NCBI RefSeq assembly: GCF_030161375.1 | Contig: NZ_BSSQ01000023.1 | Span: 1 to 54,306 of the forward strand | Reading direction: 5' to 3' | DNA: 54,306 nucleotides | From: Paenibacillus glycanilyticus | GTDB taxonomy: Bacteria > Bacillota > Bacilli > Paenibacillales > Paenibacillaceae | Shown here: positions 1 through 7,837 of the stretch, piece after piece | Numbering within the stretch: the stretch's first letter is position 1 | How the letters are laid out: each line of letters opens with the position of its first letter | Program-made: the position numbers and the translations under genes | Notes under the pieces: generated by a model | Databases searched by the model: none | Told to the model about the DNA's origin: nothing | What the model saw: only the letters and a program-made list of their open reading frames with translations

Positions 1-2
1 GT

Positions 3-1442
3 GCGCTGCTTCGCAGCGAAGCGCACGCCCTGCTGGGCGCCGCCGCCGACATGGGCGGCGCCTTGCAATTGGCGCAGCTGCTAGGCTGGCTGCGCCTCAC
101 GGGCGCTGTCGCCGCCGAGAGCACCCGGCGGCGGCGCGAGTGCCGCTGCAGGCGATGCGGCAGCGGCGAAGCGCACATGCACCGCACGGCTTGCGCTGCG
201 TGCGGGCGCATGTGCGCCTATTGCTCGGCATGCCTCACCATGGGGCGCAGCCGCGAATGCGAGCTGCTGGTGCTTGGCATGCCAACACCGCCAATAGCGG
301 CCGGCACGACCAACCCGGCCGCATTACATAAGTGGCAGCTAAGCCCCGCGCAAGCTGCCGCCACAACAGAAGCGCTTCGGTTCATCGAAGCGCCTAACCA
401 TCCCAACCAGCCCCAGAAACAATTCCTCCTCTGGGCCGTCACCGGCGCCGGCAAGACGGAGATGATATTCCCGCTAGTCGAATCTATCTTGCAGCGCGGG
501 GGGAGGGCGCTGATCGCCACGCCGCGGCGGGATGTCGTGATTGAGCTGGATCCTCGGATCCGGAGAGCTTTTCCGAGCGCGAGTGTCGTTACTTTGTATG
601 GAGGAAGCGAGCAACGCTGGGAAGCGGGAGATATCACCCTTGCTACGACGCATCAGCTGATGCGGTTTTCGGAAGCTTTTGACCTCGTTATCATTGACGA
701 ACTTGATGCTTTTCCTTACCACGGCGATCCGATTCTGCATTATGCCGCCGACAATAGCCGCGCGCCGCATGCGCCCAAGCTGCTCCTGTCCGCAACGCCT
801 CCAATCGACCTTCAGCGCAAAGCCCGGAGCGGGCAGCTGCCTCATGCAAGAGTACCGGTACGGTATCATCGGCATCCGCTGCCTGTACCGAAGCTGCTGC
901 GAACGCCGCCCGTCGCCAAACTTCTTCAAAGCAAAAAAATACCCAAACTATTGCTGGCGGCTCTCAACCACTCCCTTAACAGAGGCGCTCAACTATTTAT
1001 TTTTGTTCAGCGCATTTCGCAGGTTGAGCCAATGGCCAAACTCCTGGGCACGGTACTCAAGCAACCTGCGGTAGAAGGCACCTCATCCCAAGATCCGCTT
1101 CGGGCCGACAAAGTAAGCCGGTTCCGCAGCAGCGATATTCGGGTCCTTGTTACCACAACAATCTTGGAGCGGGGAGTAACCATACCGCGAAGCGATGTTT
1201 ATATTCTTGATGTAGACGGACGGTTGTTCGACGAAGCATCGCTTGTACAGATGGCGGGGAGGGCGGGACGTTCGGGCGAAGATCCTAACGGTTTTGTTTA
1301 TTTTTGCGGGAGAGAGCGCACCAGGTCCCAACTCTCCGCTGTGCGCCAAATTCGCGGGATGAACCGAATTGCCCGCGCGAGGGGATACCTGCTGCCAGAG
1401 GTGAACCACGCCCCATGGTGGGACCGATGGATGAGGCGATAA
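3..1442 (+). CDS. comFA: ComFA-like DNA-uptake helicase, 5' end cut by window
   Basis: ATP-dependent DNA translocase that helps pull single-stranded DNA into the cell during natural transformation. The frame is open to the window edge, so the true start lies upstream; the first internal Met is at 51. Numbering from that Met, a cysteine cluster (C31, C33, C36, C48, C51, C55, C58, C61) forms a probable zinc finger, as ComFA proteins carry. Walker A (TGAGKT) is near 131-136, the DEAD-like box DELDAF near 217-221, LSATP near 246-250, and the helicase motif QMAGRAGRSG lies in the C-terminal lobe. comFC follows 50 bp downstream, as in the B. subtilis comF operon. The first 330 bases are much richer in GC than the rest, with Ala/Arg-rich low-complexity coding. 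Family assignment is firm; length is unknown because of truncation. Confidence 0.93.
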   Translation, partial: ALLRSEAHALLGAAADMGGALQLAQLLGWLRLTGAVAAESTRRRRECRCRRCGSGEAHMHRTACAACGRMCAYCSACLTMGRSRECELLVLGMPTPPIAAGTTNPAALHKWQLSPAQAAATTEALRFIEAPNHPNQPQKQFLLWAVTGAGKTEMIFPLVESILQRGGRALIATPRRDVVIELDPRIRRAFPSASVVTLYGGSEQRWEAGDITLATTHQLMRFSEAFDLVIIDELDAFPYHGDPILHYAADNSRAPHAPKLLLSATPPIDLQRKARSGQLPHARVPVRYHRHPLPVPKLLRTPPVAKLLQSKKIPKLLLAALNHSLNRGAQLFIFVQRISQVEPMAKLLGTVLKQPAVEGTSSQDPLRADKVSRFRSSDIRVLVTTTILERGVTIPRSDVYILDVDGRLFDEASLVQMAGRAGRSGEDPNGFVYFCGRERTRSQLSAVRQIRGMNRIARARGYLLPEVNHAPWWDRWMRR

Positions 1443-1492
1443 ATCGATCGCCGCATGATTTTATAACCCTTCAAAAGGAGGTGCCGAGCCAC

Positions 1493-2383
1493 ATGCGACC
1501 ATTCATTAAGCAACTCCTAAAGCGCTCCGGGGAGCTGCGCCACACGATACAATTTTTAAACCCTAACGCGAGAGAATGCCCTTTTTGCGGAAAAAGCTTA
1601 AAAAATTCACAGTCACTCCCACCTCAATCTTCCGAAGGGCAAGCGCAAAAAGCTTACCTTTCCTATTTACCGCCAACGTTTCCCCGTTCCGTCTGCTCCT
1701 CCTGCTTTGCCGCCATACCATGGCTCACGCCGATCCAATGTGGCAAATGCGGAAGGGGAATCCCTTGCCCGGATTGTATCCGGTGGACGGATGCCAAGTT
1801 TATGGCGAACCGAAGCGCCGTTCAATACAGCAGCGAGATGAGAGAGTGGCTCGCCCAATACAAATACCGCGGGAACGAGAAGCTAGAGCCGCTGCTTGCC
1901 CAAATGATGTTCCCTGCCTTTGCCGCCATTACTAAGGAGGCCGCCTCCCGAACCGCGTCGAATTCGCCGGCTACTACGGCTAGCATCGTTACTCCAGCAT
2001 CTGTATGGGATGCCATCGCCTTCGTACCGGTTAGCGCGGAGCGGGCGGAAGAACGCGGATTTAACCAGGCGGAGCGGTTTGCGGCTATTTTGGCCAAGCA
2101 GAATCACATTCCGATATTTGATCTGTTGTTCCGGGAACGGCATACCGAGAAACAAAGTTTCAAGTCCCGCTCGGAACGAATGAAGGATACAAGGCGGTTA
2201 TTTCAAGCAAAGCCGGATCTATTGTCCTTGTTACAGACACCAGCACAAGGCCGTCCCATTCGCCTTCTGCTCATTGACGATATCTACACAACGGGCAGTA
2301 CAATTCAAGCCTGTTCAACCGCTCTGCACCAACAGAGCCAAGCTCCGCTCGCCATCTACGCGCTAACTTGGGCAAGATCCTAG
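1493..2383 (+). CDS. comFC: ComFC-family phosphoribosyltransferase-like competence protein
   Basis: A 296-residue protein of the ComFC/GntX amidophosphoribosyltransferase-like family, needed for efficient transformation in relatives and thought to act with ComFA on incoming DNA. The N-terminal part has CxxC pairs (CPFCG, CSSC, CGKCG, CPDC) suggesting bound zinc. The C-terminal part carries the PRPP-binding loop LLIDDIYTTGSTI. The frame is open further upstream into comFA, but ATG 1493 has a strong ribosome-binding site (aaggaggt, 1475-1482) at a good distance, so that start was chosen. The protein is longer than B. subtilis ComFC (about 240 residues) because of extra linker sequence. The precise biochemical activity of the family is not settled. 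Confidence 0.92.
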   Translation: MRPFIKQLLKRSGELRHTIQFLNPNARECPFCGKSLKNSQSLPPQSSEGQAQKAYLSYLPPTFPRSVCSSCFAAIPWLTPIQCGKCGRGIPCPDCIRWTDAKFMANRSAVQYSSEMREWLAQYKYRGNEKLEPLLAQMMFPAFAAITKEAASRTASNSPATTASIVTPASVWDAIAFVPVSAERAEERGFNQAERFAAILAKQNHIPIFDLLFRERHTEKQSFKSRSERMKDTRRLFQAKPDLLSLLQTPAQGRPIRLLLIDDIYTTGSTIQACSTALHQQSQAPLAIYALTWARS

Positions 2384-2387
2384 CAAT

Positions 2388-2404
2388 GGCTTATAAAGCC
2401 TTTA
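2388..2404 (+). terminator. Weak hairpin after comFC
   Basis: Five-base-pair stem ggctt/aagcc with a 3-base loop directly behind the comFC stop, followed by only a short T run. It could slow or end comF transcription, but it is weak for an intrinsic terminator. Confidence 0.3.
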
Positions 2405-2482
2405 CAAGATTACTAGTGCGAAAAATCCCATTTTCCGTTAAAATAACCCTAACTACTTTTTGATTGCTGGAATGGGGAATCG

Positions 2483-2896
2483 ATGATGAATGTAGATAAT
2501 TGTCCTCGGTGCGGTAAGCTTTATGCCAAAAACTTTCGAGACGTTTGTCCTGCGTGTATCCGGGAAATTGATAATGAATACGAATTATGCTCCAATTACC
2601 TGCGCAAGAATAAAGGTGCTATTATAACCGAGCTGCATGATGAGACGGGCGTTTCGATCAAGCAGATTACGAAGTTTATCAAAGAGGGCCGGATTTCGCT
2701 CCTGAACGCCCCGAATTTAATGTATCCGTGCGAAGTTTGTGGTACGCTGATTCGTGAAAACAACATCTGCGGCACATGCCGTGCCCGCCTGCTGAAAGAT
2801 ACGCAGCATATGAATGAAGATGACGCTCGCAACGCGGCTCTTCGCGCGCCGGAGAAGATTTCTTACAAAGGTTTGGACCAGTATAAAAACCGGTAA
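2483..2896 (+). CDS. yvyF: YvyF-family flagellar operon protein
   Basis: A 137-residue protein of the family found at the head of flgM operons in Bacillales (TIGR03826, YvyF). It has two CxxC zinc-ribbon-like pairs at the N-terminus (CPRCG, CPAC) and two more near residues 85-105 (CEVCG, CGTC), with a MerR/HTH-like segment between them (ETGVSIKQITKFIKEGRIS). This arrangement suggests a small DNA- or protein-binding regulator, but no molecular function is established. Two adjacent ATG codons (2483, 2486) could both serve as the start. A terminator-like hairpin separates it from flgM. Confidence 0.88.
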   Translation: MMNVDNCPRCGKLYAKNFRDVCPACIREIDNEYELCSNYLRKNKGAIITELHDETGVSIKQITKFIKEGRISLLNAPNLMYPCEVCGTLIRENNICGTCRARLLKDTQHMNEDDARNAALRAPEKISYKGLDQYKNR

Positions 2897-2945
2897 AATT
2901 AATCTTTTGACCCATAACTTGGCCTATTCATTTTCAAACTAGCCG

Positions 2946-2982
2946 AACCGATAATACTGTTACAAGGTTATCGGTTTTTTTC
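2946..2982 (+). terminator. Intrinsic terminator between yvyF and flgM
   Basis: Perfect 9-bp stem aaccgataa/ttatcggtt (2946-2954 with 2968-2976), 13-base loop, then a T run. flgM starts only about 30 bases later, so this would split the flagellar operon or act as an attenuator. Confidence 0.75.
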
Positions 2983-3010
2983 TATTTGCAAACTAAAGGG
3001 GTGATTATCC

Positions 3011-3283
3011 ATGAAGATAAATGAAACGAATCGGATCGGCGCATATAACTACTACCAGAAGCAGATGGAGCAACGGGTTGACGCTGCGAATAAGAAGAAG
3101 CAGAAGGATAGCGTACAGATTTCCGCGGAGGCCAAGGAAATGCTCTCGACCAGCCAAACGAACAGTCCGGAGCGCCAGAAGCGCCTAGAAGAACTGAAGC
3201 AATCCATTTCCGCCGGTACATACAAGGTTGACGCCGGCAAACTCGCAGACAAGCTGCTCCCGTACTTGAAGGGTGATGAATAG
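3011..3283 (+). CDS. flgM: FlgM, anti-sigma-28 (sigma-D) factor
   Basis: A 90-residue negative regulator of flagellin synthesis. FlgM binds and silences the flagellar sigma factor (sigma-D/FliA) until the hook-basal body is complete, which delays hag and other late genes. The N-terminus MKINETNRI matches the family, and the C-terminal half (VQISAEAKEMLS... LEELKQSISAGTYKVDAGKLADKLL) is the sigma-binding helix region with the usual spacing. The start has a good ribosome-binding site (aaaggggtga) about 8 bases upstream. The stop codon directly abuts the flgN start, which points to translational coupling. The sigma-D promoters in front of hag and flaG are its expected indirect targets. Confidence 0.95.
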   Translation: MKINETNRIGAYNYYQKQMEQRVDAANKKKQKDSVQISAEAKEMLSTSQTNSPERQKRLEELKQSISAGTYKVDAGKLADKLLPYLKGDE

Positions 3284-3787
3284 ATGAACGAGCATATCCG
3301 TCAGATATTGCTTACTTTACAAGAACTGCTGGGTGCCCACAAGGAACTGATCCAGCATGCCAACGAGAAGACGCAAGCCATTCGCGCGGAGAATGTGGAA
3401 GCGGTATCGCTTATTACGAGCCGCGAGAAGAAAAGCGTGCAGCGCATCGTGGAGCTGGAACAAACCCGTCTGCTCCAGGTCGGAAGATTTACGGTGGAGC
3501 AGGGGCTTCGCAATATGCGTTCCCTGAAAATGGAGAAGCTGATTCAGATGGTATACCATGCGGAGCAAAAGCTGGAGCTTCAGCACATGTGGCGGCAGCT
3601 GTCCGCTGCGATTAAAGAGCTTCAAGACGTAAATACGTTCAATCAGCAGCTGGTTCGGATGAATCTGGATTACCTGCAATTTACGCAGGATCTGCTGCTT
3701 GGTGCCCCGGAAGACGAGGTTACCTATCACCGCGCCGTGCAAGGCATGAATGTGCAGCGTGCTAGTCGTTACAATCTCAAGACTTAG
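3284..3787 (+). CDS. flgN: FlgN, export chaperone for FlgK and FlgL
   Basis: A 167-residue, almost entirely helical protein of the FlgN family (YvyG in B. subtilis), the cytoplasmic chaperone that keeps the hook-filament junction proteins export-competent. Long amphipathic helices with regular Leu/Ile heptads and many Glu/Gln/Arg residues cover the length, and no membrane segment is present. It begins immediately after the flgM stop and is followed 21 bp later by flgK, one of its clients, which supports the call. Primary sequence conservation in this family is low, so position carries much of the weight. Confidence 0.92.
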   Translation: MNEHIRQILLTLQELLGAHKELIQHANEKTQAIRAENVEAVSLITSREKKSVQRIVELEQTRLLQVGRFTVEQGLRNMRSLKMEKLIQMVYHAEQKLELQHMWRQLSAAIKELQDVNTFNQQLVRMNLDYLQFTQDLLLGAPEDEVTYHRAVQGMNVQRASRYNLKT

Positions 3788-3808
3788 GAAGAGAGAGGAC
3801 AAATTGCG

Positions 3809-5365
3809 ATGACATCCACATTTCATGGTCTGGAGACGGCCAAACGCAGTATTTTCACGACGCAGACGGCGCTTAACACTACCGGCCATAACATTTCGAA
3901 CGCAAATACGGCCGGCTACTCCCGTCAGCGGGTTAACTTTTCGGCAGCTCGTCCGATCGAGGCTTATGGCTTTACGCATTCCACGGCAGCCGGCCAATTG
4001 GGTACGGGCGTTGAGGCTACTTCCATTACGCGCGTAAGGGACAAGTTCCTCGACAACCAGTTTTACAGCGAGTACAAATGGCTTGGAAACTATACGGTTC
4101 AGTCCGATACGCTCGATAAACTCGAGACCATCGTTAACGAACCTAGCGACACGGGTTTGCAGACCGTAATCTCGAACTTCTGGAACAGTTGGTCGGACCT
4201 AAGCAAGACGCCGGAAAGCTCCGACGGACGCGCCGTACTGGTTGAGCAGACGAAGGCTATGATGGACGCTTTTAACTATACCTCGAAGCAACTCACTGAC
4301 TTAAAATCCGACTTGACGGAAAATGCGCAAATTAACCTCGATAATCTGAAGTCGATAGCGAGCACTATTGCGAACTTGAATGGACAAATTCAGCGTATCG
4401 AAGGAATCGGCGACGATGCCAATGACCTTCGTGACCAACGCGATGCTCTTGTCGACGAATTGTCCGGACTTGCCAACATCAAGGTGTCTGATTTATCTGA
4501 CGGTTACACCATAACCATGGGCAATATGACGCTAGTTGCAGGTAAATCCGCAGACGGGTCAAAAGATTTGACGCTTAGCGATATGGAAACCGCGATGACA
4601 AACGGGGATTTGAATAACGGCGCCATTTACGGGACCCTTCAATCCCGCGACAAATACGTGCAAGGCTACATGGACCAATTGGATCAAATGGCTAACACGA
4701 TCGCCAACGGCGATATTCAAGTGACGATTCCGAAAGGTTCCGTTCTTCCGGAAGGTACGGTATTGAACGGTGTGACCTATACAGGGGCTAATCGTACATT
4801 AACGGAAGATTTGAGCGTTACGGTGCAAGGCCTTAACGGTTTGCATCAGCTCGGCTACACGATGAATGGCGAGCAAGGCGAGCCGCTCTTCACCGATGCA
4901 AATGGCAATACGGATAACTTGACGGCTGCCAACATCCAGCTCAATCCGAAGATTGCGGCAGATCCTACTTTGCTTGCAACTTCGATGAAAGTGACCATGA
5001 ACGCCGATGGTACAGAGACGGTTGTTTCGGGGAACAATTCGATGGCCGTTCTCATGTCGCAAGCACGGGATACGAAGTTCGCTTTTGATGCTTCGGACAA
5101 AAATACGATCGGCGGATTTTTCCGGGCTGTCGTCGGACAATTAGGCGTTCAATCGAAGGAATTGCAACGTTTGCAGACTAACCAGCAAGCCATCGTTGAC
5201 CAAGTAGACTCCCGCCGTATGTCGGTCAGCGGTGTATCCCTCGACGAAGAAATGTCCGATCTCGTGAAATTCCAACACGCTTATAACGCGTCGGCACGTG
5301 TAATGACCGTAATCGACGAAACATTAGACCGCATCATCAACAGCATGGGCCGCGTCGGCCTGTAA
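3809..5365 (+). CDS. flgK: FlgK, hook-filament junction protein 1
   Basis: A 518-residue structural protein exported through the flagellar channel that joins hook to filament. The N-terminus (STFHGLETAKRSIFTTQ, then NISNANTAGYSRQRV) is the conserved rod/hook/filament D0 motif, and the C-terminus (FQHAYNASARVMTVIDETLD) is the matching helix of the axial coiled coil. The central region is variable, as expected for exposed domains. The length is normal for Gram-positive FlgK. It starts with ATG 3809 behind gaagagaggac, lies 21 bp after flgN, and is followed 30 bp later by flgL, giving a junction-protein operon. Confidence 0.97.
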   Translation: MTSTFHGLETAKRSIFTTQTALNTTGHNISNANTAGYSRQRVNFSAARPIEAYGFTHSTAAGQLGTGVEATSITRVRDKFLDNQFYSEYKWLGNYTVQSDTLDKLETIVNEPSDTGLQTVISNFWNSWSDLSKTPESSDGRAVLVEQTKAMMDAFNYTSKQLTDLKSDLTENAQINLDNLKSIASTIANLNGQIQRIEGIGDDANDLRDQRDALVDELSGLANIKVSDLSDGYTITMGNMTLVAGKSADGSKDLTLSDMETAMTNGDLNNGAIYGTLQSRDKYVQGYMDQLDQMANTIANGDIQVTIPKGSVLPEGTVLNGVTYTGANRTLTEDLSVTVQGLNGLHQLGYTMNGEQGEPLFTDANGNTDNLTAANIQLNPKIAADPTLLATSMKVTMNADGTETVVSGNNSMAVLMSQARDTKFAFDASDKNTIGGFFRAVVGQLGVQSKELQRLQTNQQAIVDQVDSRRMSVSGVSLDEEMSDLVKFQHAYNASARVMTVIDETLDRIINSMGRVGL

Positions 5366-5395
5366 TCTATTAGATCAAGCCGGAGGTGCAGCCAC

Positions 5396-6355
5396 ATGGC
5401 ATTGCGCGTAACGCAGACAATGATGTCTTCCCAAATGCTCAGCAACATCAATCACAACTTAAACGGTATGAACAAGCTGCAAAATCAGCTCTCCACGGGC
5501 AAAGCAATCAACAAACCTTCCGATGACCCGGTAGGTATCACTTTCGCTTTGCGCTATCGCGGCGAGATTTCATCCAATGACCAGTATACCGACAATGCCG
5601 ATGCAGCTATGTCTTCCCTAGAGTACATGGATACGACAATCGGACAAGCAACCGACATCGTTCAACGGTTCCGCGAGCTGATTGTAAAAGGTGCAAACGG
5701 TACATTAGAGCAAACGAGCCTAGACGCTATTAAGACAGAAGTATCACAGCTCTATAACCAGATGGTCGAGATTGGTAATGGCCAATTCAACGGAAAGCAA
5801 ATGTTTAATGGTGAACAGACAGGCGTTAAGCCATATTCCGCTATTGGTTTGGATCAAGCAATTGATCCACTCGCGGTGCCACCACAAACAAAAGCATCCA
5901 GCAACCAGACAGACAACGGAAGCATTAATTATGAATTATCTCCAGGTATGACTATGGAAGTGAACATGACTGGTAATGAAGTGTTTGGTGAACCGGTGAC
6001 CGATCCCAACGATACTAGTAGTGATAATTTGTTCCAACTTATGCAGCGTGCTTACGACATGTTAGGTTCAGGTGATCAAACAGGATTAAGCGGTTTGCTC
6101 GGCCAGATTGATACACGTATGGATTCTATGCTAACTGCAAGGGCACAAATAGGTGCACGTGTTAATCGTGTGGAAATTATCCAAGGTAGACTTTCCGATG
6201 TAGATACCAATCTTCAGTCGATGCAACAAAAAGTAGAAGATGTTGACATGGCTCAGGCTATTACAAATATGACAACATTAGAAAACGTGTATCAAGCCTC
6301 TTTATCAGCAGGGGCAAAAATTATTCAGCCAAGTCTCGTAGACTTCCTCAGATAG
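5396..6355 (+). CDS. flgL: FlgL, hook-filament junction protein 3
   Basis: A 319-residue flagellin-like adaptor between FlgK and the filament. The N-terminal helix (MALRVTQTMMSSQMLSNIN, then STGKAINKPSDDP) and the C-terminal helix (ITNMTTLENVYQASLSAGAK) are the flagellin D0/D1 halves typical of FlgL. The ribosome-binding site ggaggtg lies 7 bases before the ATG. Codon use in the first third resembles flgK, but from about 5680 onward the coding sequence becomes visibly richer in A and T, a character that continues into the next gene. It is followed 10 bp later by the DUF6470 gene. Confidence 0.96.
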   Translation: MALRVTQTMMSSQMLSNINHNLNGMNKLQNQLSTGKAINKPSDDPVGITFALRYRGEISSNDQYTDNADAAMSSLEYMDTTIGQATDIVQRFRELIVKGANGTLEQTSLDAIKTEVSQLYNQMVEIGNGQFNGKQMFNGEQTGVKPYSAIGLDQAIDPLAVPPQTKASSNQTDNGSINYELSPGMTMEVNMTGNEVFGEPVTDPNDTSSDNLFQLMQRAYDMLGSGDQTGLSGLLGQIDTRMDSMLTARAQIGARVNRVEIIQGRLSDVDTNLQSMQQKVEDVDMAQAITNMTTLENVYQASLSAGAKIIQPSLVDFLR

Positions 6356-6365
6356 GGTTGGTTCG

Positions 6366-6935
6366 ATGAGCATAGGACAGATTCAAATTCATCAGCAACA
6401 AGCTTTGATTGGCATTCAAGTAAGACCGGCTGAACAACGAATTGAACAACCTCAAGCAACCATGGATATGCGCCAGATTCCTGCGACGCTTTCTATCCAG
6501 CAGCCAATGGGCGTTCTTGAAATCAATCAAGAGAGAGCATGGGATGGACTTGGACTTGCGAACAATCTTGAAGTTATGAGCCGAATCTATTCTCAGGCAA
6601 AGGAAATTGCATTACAAGGGATTTCTAGACGTATGCAGGAAGGGCGACAACTTGGTGATATTGCACATGCAAAAAGCAATCCAATACCCGAGATGGCGAA
6701 AAACTGGCGTAAAGAAGGGCCAGAACTGCCTGTAGCAGGACCTGCATCCATTGATAACGTGGATGTTAGTTACACACCGGGCCAAGTGCAAATTTCTGTA
6801 GAACAAGGCGGTGTAGATTTGCGTGTTACGCCAAACCGTCCAATTCATGAATACACGCCTGGTAAGGCAGAAATTTATATGCGCCAGTATGGCTCCGTAC
6901 AGATTACACCACCAAGTATTGATACTGTTTTATAA
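6366..6935 (+). CDS. DUF6470 (YviE-like) protein of the flagellar operon
   Basis: A 189-residue protein matching the YviE/DUF6470 family encoded between flgL and fliW in many Bacillales. It is rich in Gln and Ile (IGQIQIHQQQALIGIQVRPAEQ), with predicted beta-strand segments (VQISVEQGGVDLRVTP) and no signal peptide or membrane helix. No function is known for the family; the constant position suggests a role in flagellar assembly or regulation. It lies 10 bp after flgL, and a strong terminator follows, so it closes the flgK-flgL unit. Confidence 0.82.
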   Translation: MSIGQIQIHQQQALIGIQVRPAEQRIEQPQATMDMRQIPATLSIQQPMGVLEINQERAWDGLGLANNLEVMSRIYSQAKEIALQGISRRMQEGRQLGDIAHAKSNPIPEMAKNWRKEGPELPVAGPASIDNVDVSYTPGQVQISVEQGGVDLRVTPNRPIHEYTPGKAEIYMRQYGSVQITPPSIDTVL

Positions 6936-6972
6936 TAGAGGTTTTACAAGTTTCATAGAATTAGGTTTAATA

Positions 6973-7026
6973 ACTATAGGCGCTTATGTATATTTGCATA
7001 TACGAGGCCTGTAGTTTTCTTTTTAT
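6973..7026 (+). terminator. Terminator after the flgK-flgL-DUF6470 unit
   Basis: Nine-bp stem actataggc/gcctgtagt (6973-6981 with 7007-7015, one G-U pair), with an inner gtata/tatac helix, followed by ttttcttttt. It ends just before the fliW ribosome-binding site, so fliW-csrA needs read-through or a promoter not recognised here. Confidence 0.72.
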
Positions 7027-7049
7027 ACTGAAGTGAAGAGGGGATTCGA

Positions 7050-7430
7050 TTGACTACCTACCAGTTCGATAACGGAATACCTGGTTTTGAGCATCTGCGT
7101 CAATTTGTATTGTCTGAAGTTGATGGGGGAATGCCCGTAAGACTGATGCAATCCGTTGAGGATGAGAATATAACGTTTCTTATTGCCAGCCCCTTTTACT
7201 TTTATAAGGACTATGAATGGGATTTGCCGGATTCCGTCGTACAAGAGTTGAAGCTTCGGGGCGAGCAAGATGTTGAAATCTGGTCCGTCATTACATTAAA
7301 TAAAGATTCAAATAAATCAACGATTAATTTGTTGGCGCCAATCGTCTTGAATACAGCGACGAATACGGGCAAGCAGCATATTATTCATGACAATGTTTAT
7401 AGCTCAAGAGCGCCGCTATATCAAGCCTAA
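7050..7430 (+). CDS. fliW: FliW, flagellin-binding CsrA antagonist
   Basis: A 126-residue flagellar assembly factor. FliW binds either cytoplasmic flagellin or CsrA: when flagellin accumulates, CsrA is freed to block hag translation. The family signature at the N-terminus (YQFDNGIPGFEHLRQFVL) and the strand pattern ILNPI-like (NLLAPIVLNTATNTGKQ) are clear. The start appears to be TTG 7050, placed 6-8 bases behind agagggga; no in-frame ATG near that ribosome-binding site exists. The protein is somewhat shorter than B. subtilis FliW (about 143 residues) at the C-terminus. csrA follows 11 bp later and hag next, the standard regulatory trio. Confidence 0.93.
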   Translation: MTTYQFDNGIPGFEHLRQFVLSEVDGGMPVRLMQSVEDENITFLIASPFYFYKDYEWDLPDSVVQELKLRGEQDVEIWSVITLNKDSNKSTINLLAPIVLNTATNTGKQHIIHDNVYSSRAPLYQA

Positions 7431-7441
7431 GGAGGAGCGTT

Positions 7442-7666
7442 ATGCTCGTATTATCCCGTAAGACTGACGAATCGATTATGATTGGCGGCAATATTGAGAT
7501 TATCGTGCTTGGTGTCGAGGGCGAGACGGTAAAGCTGGGTATTCGCGCTCCCAAGGATATTGAAATATTCAGGAAAGAATTGTATATGAACATTCAAGCT
7601 TCCAATCGGGATGCAGTGAGTAGTTTACTGGATCTAAATGATGTTGTTCGGTTGTTGAAACGTTGA
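7442..7666 (+). CDS. csrA: CsrA, RNA-binding translational regulator
   Basis: A 74-residue homodimeric RNA-binding protein that recognises GGA motifs in hairpin loops and near ribosome-binding sites. The N-terminus MLVLSRKTDESIMIGGNIEI is the canonical beta-1/beta-2 region with the RNA-contacting Arg, and VKLGIRAPKDIEIFRKEL gives the remaining strands and start of the helix. It shares a transcription unit with fliW (11 bp gap, ribosome-binding site aaggagg). Its expected target, the hag leader, is directly downstream and contains two matching sites. Confidence 0.97.
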   Translation: MLVLSRKTDESIMIGGNIEIIVLGVEGETVKLGIRAPKDIEIFRKELYMNIQASNRDAVSSLLDLNDVVRLLKR

Positions 7667-7718
7667 AACAAAATCGTTCTGACCAATAAAAAAAATAGAA
7701 ATTTTTGTTTTTCCTCTA

Positions 7719-7744
7719 TAAAATTCCACGAATGCTGTCGATAT
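7719..7744 (+). promoter_or_regulatory. Sigma-D promoter of hag
   Basis: The -35 box taaa at 7719-7722 and -10 box gtcgatat at 7737-7744 (seven of eight to GCCGATAT) are separated by 14 bases, matching the sigma-D/sigma-28 class. It is placed about 90 bases before the hag start. Confidence 0.85.
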
Positions 7745-7790
7745 AAATAATAAGCGCGGGGGAGGGGCGGCCGACCCTTTCACCGTAAGC

Positions 7791-7830
7791 TTCCGCAAGG
7801 ATGCGGAACTAACAGACATTCAGGGAGGAA
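7791..7830 (+). promoter_or_regulatory. Two CsrA-binding sites in the hag leader
   Basis: A perfect 7-bp hairpin ttccgca-agga-tgcggaa (7791-7808) presents GGA in its tetraloop, the preferred CsrA target. A second site, cagggaggaa (7821-7830), overlaps the ribosome-binding site of hag. The pair mirrors BS1 and BS2 of the B. subtilis hag leader, where CsrA bridges both and blocks ribosome binding. Confidence 0.82.
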
Positions 7831-7837
7831 ATAACAA

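Noticed and set aside
2434..2482. Sigma-D promoter before yvyF (taaa ... ttttgatt)
   Set aside because: The -10 region does not resemble GCCGATAT.
2894..2917. taaa ... acccataa as a sigma-D promoter for flgM
   Set aside because: The spacer is only 12 bases and the -10 differs at key positions.
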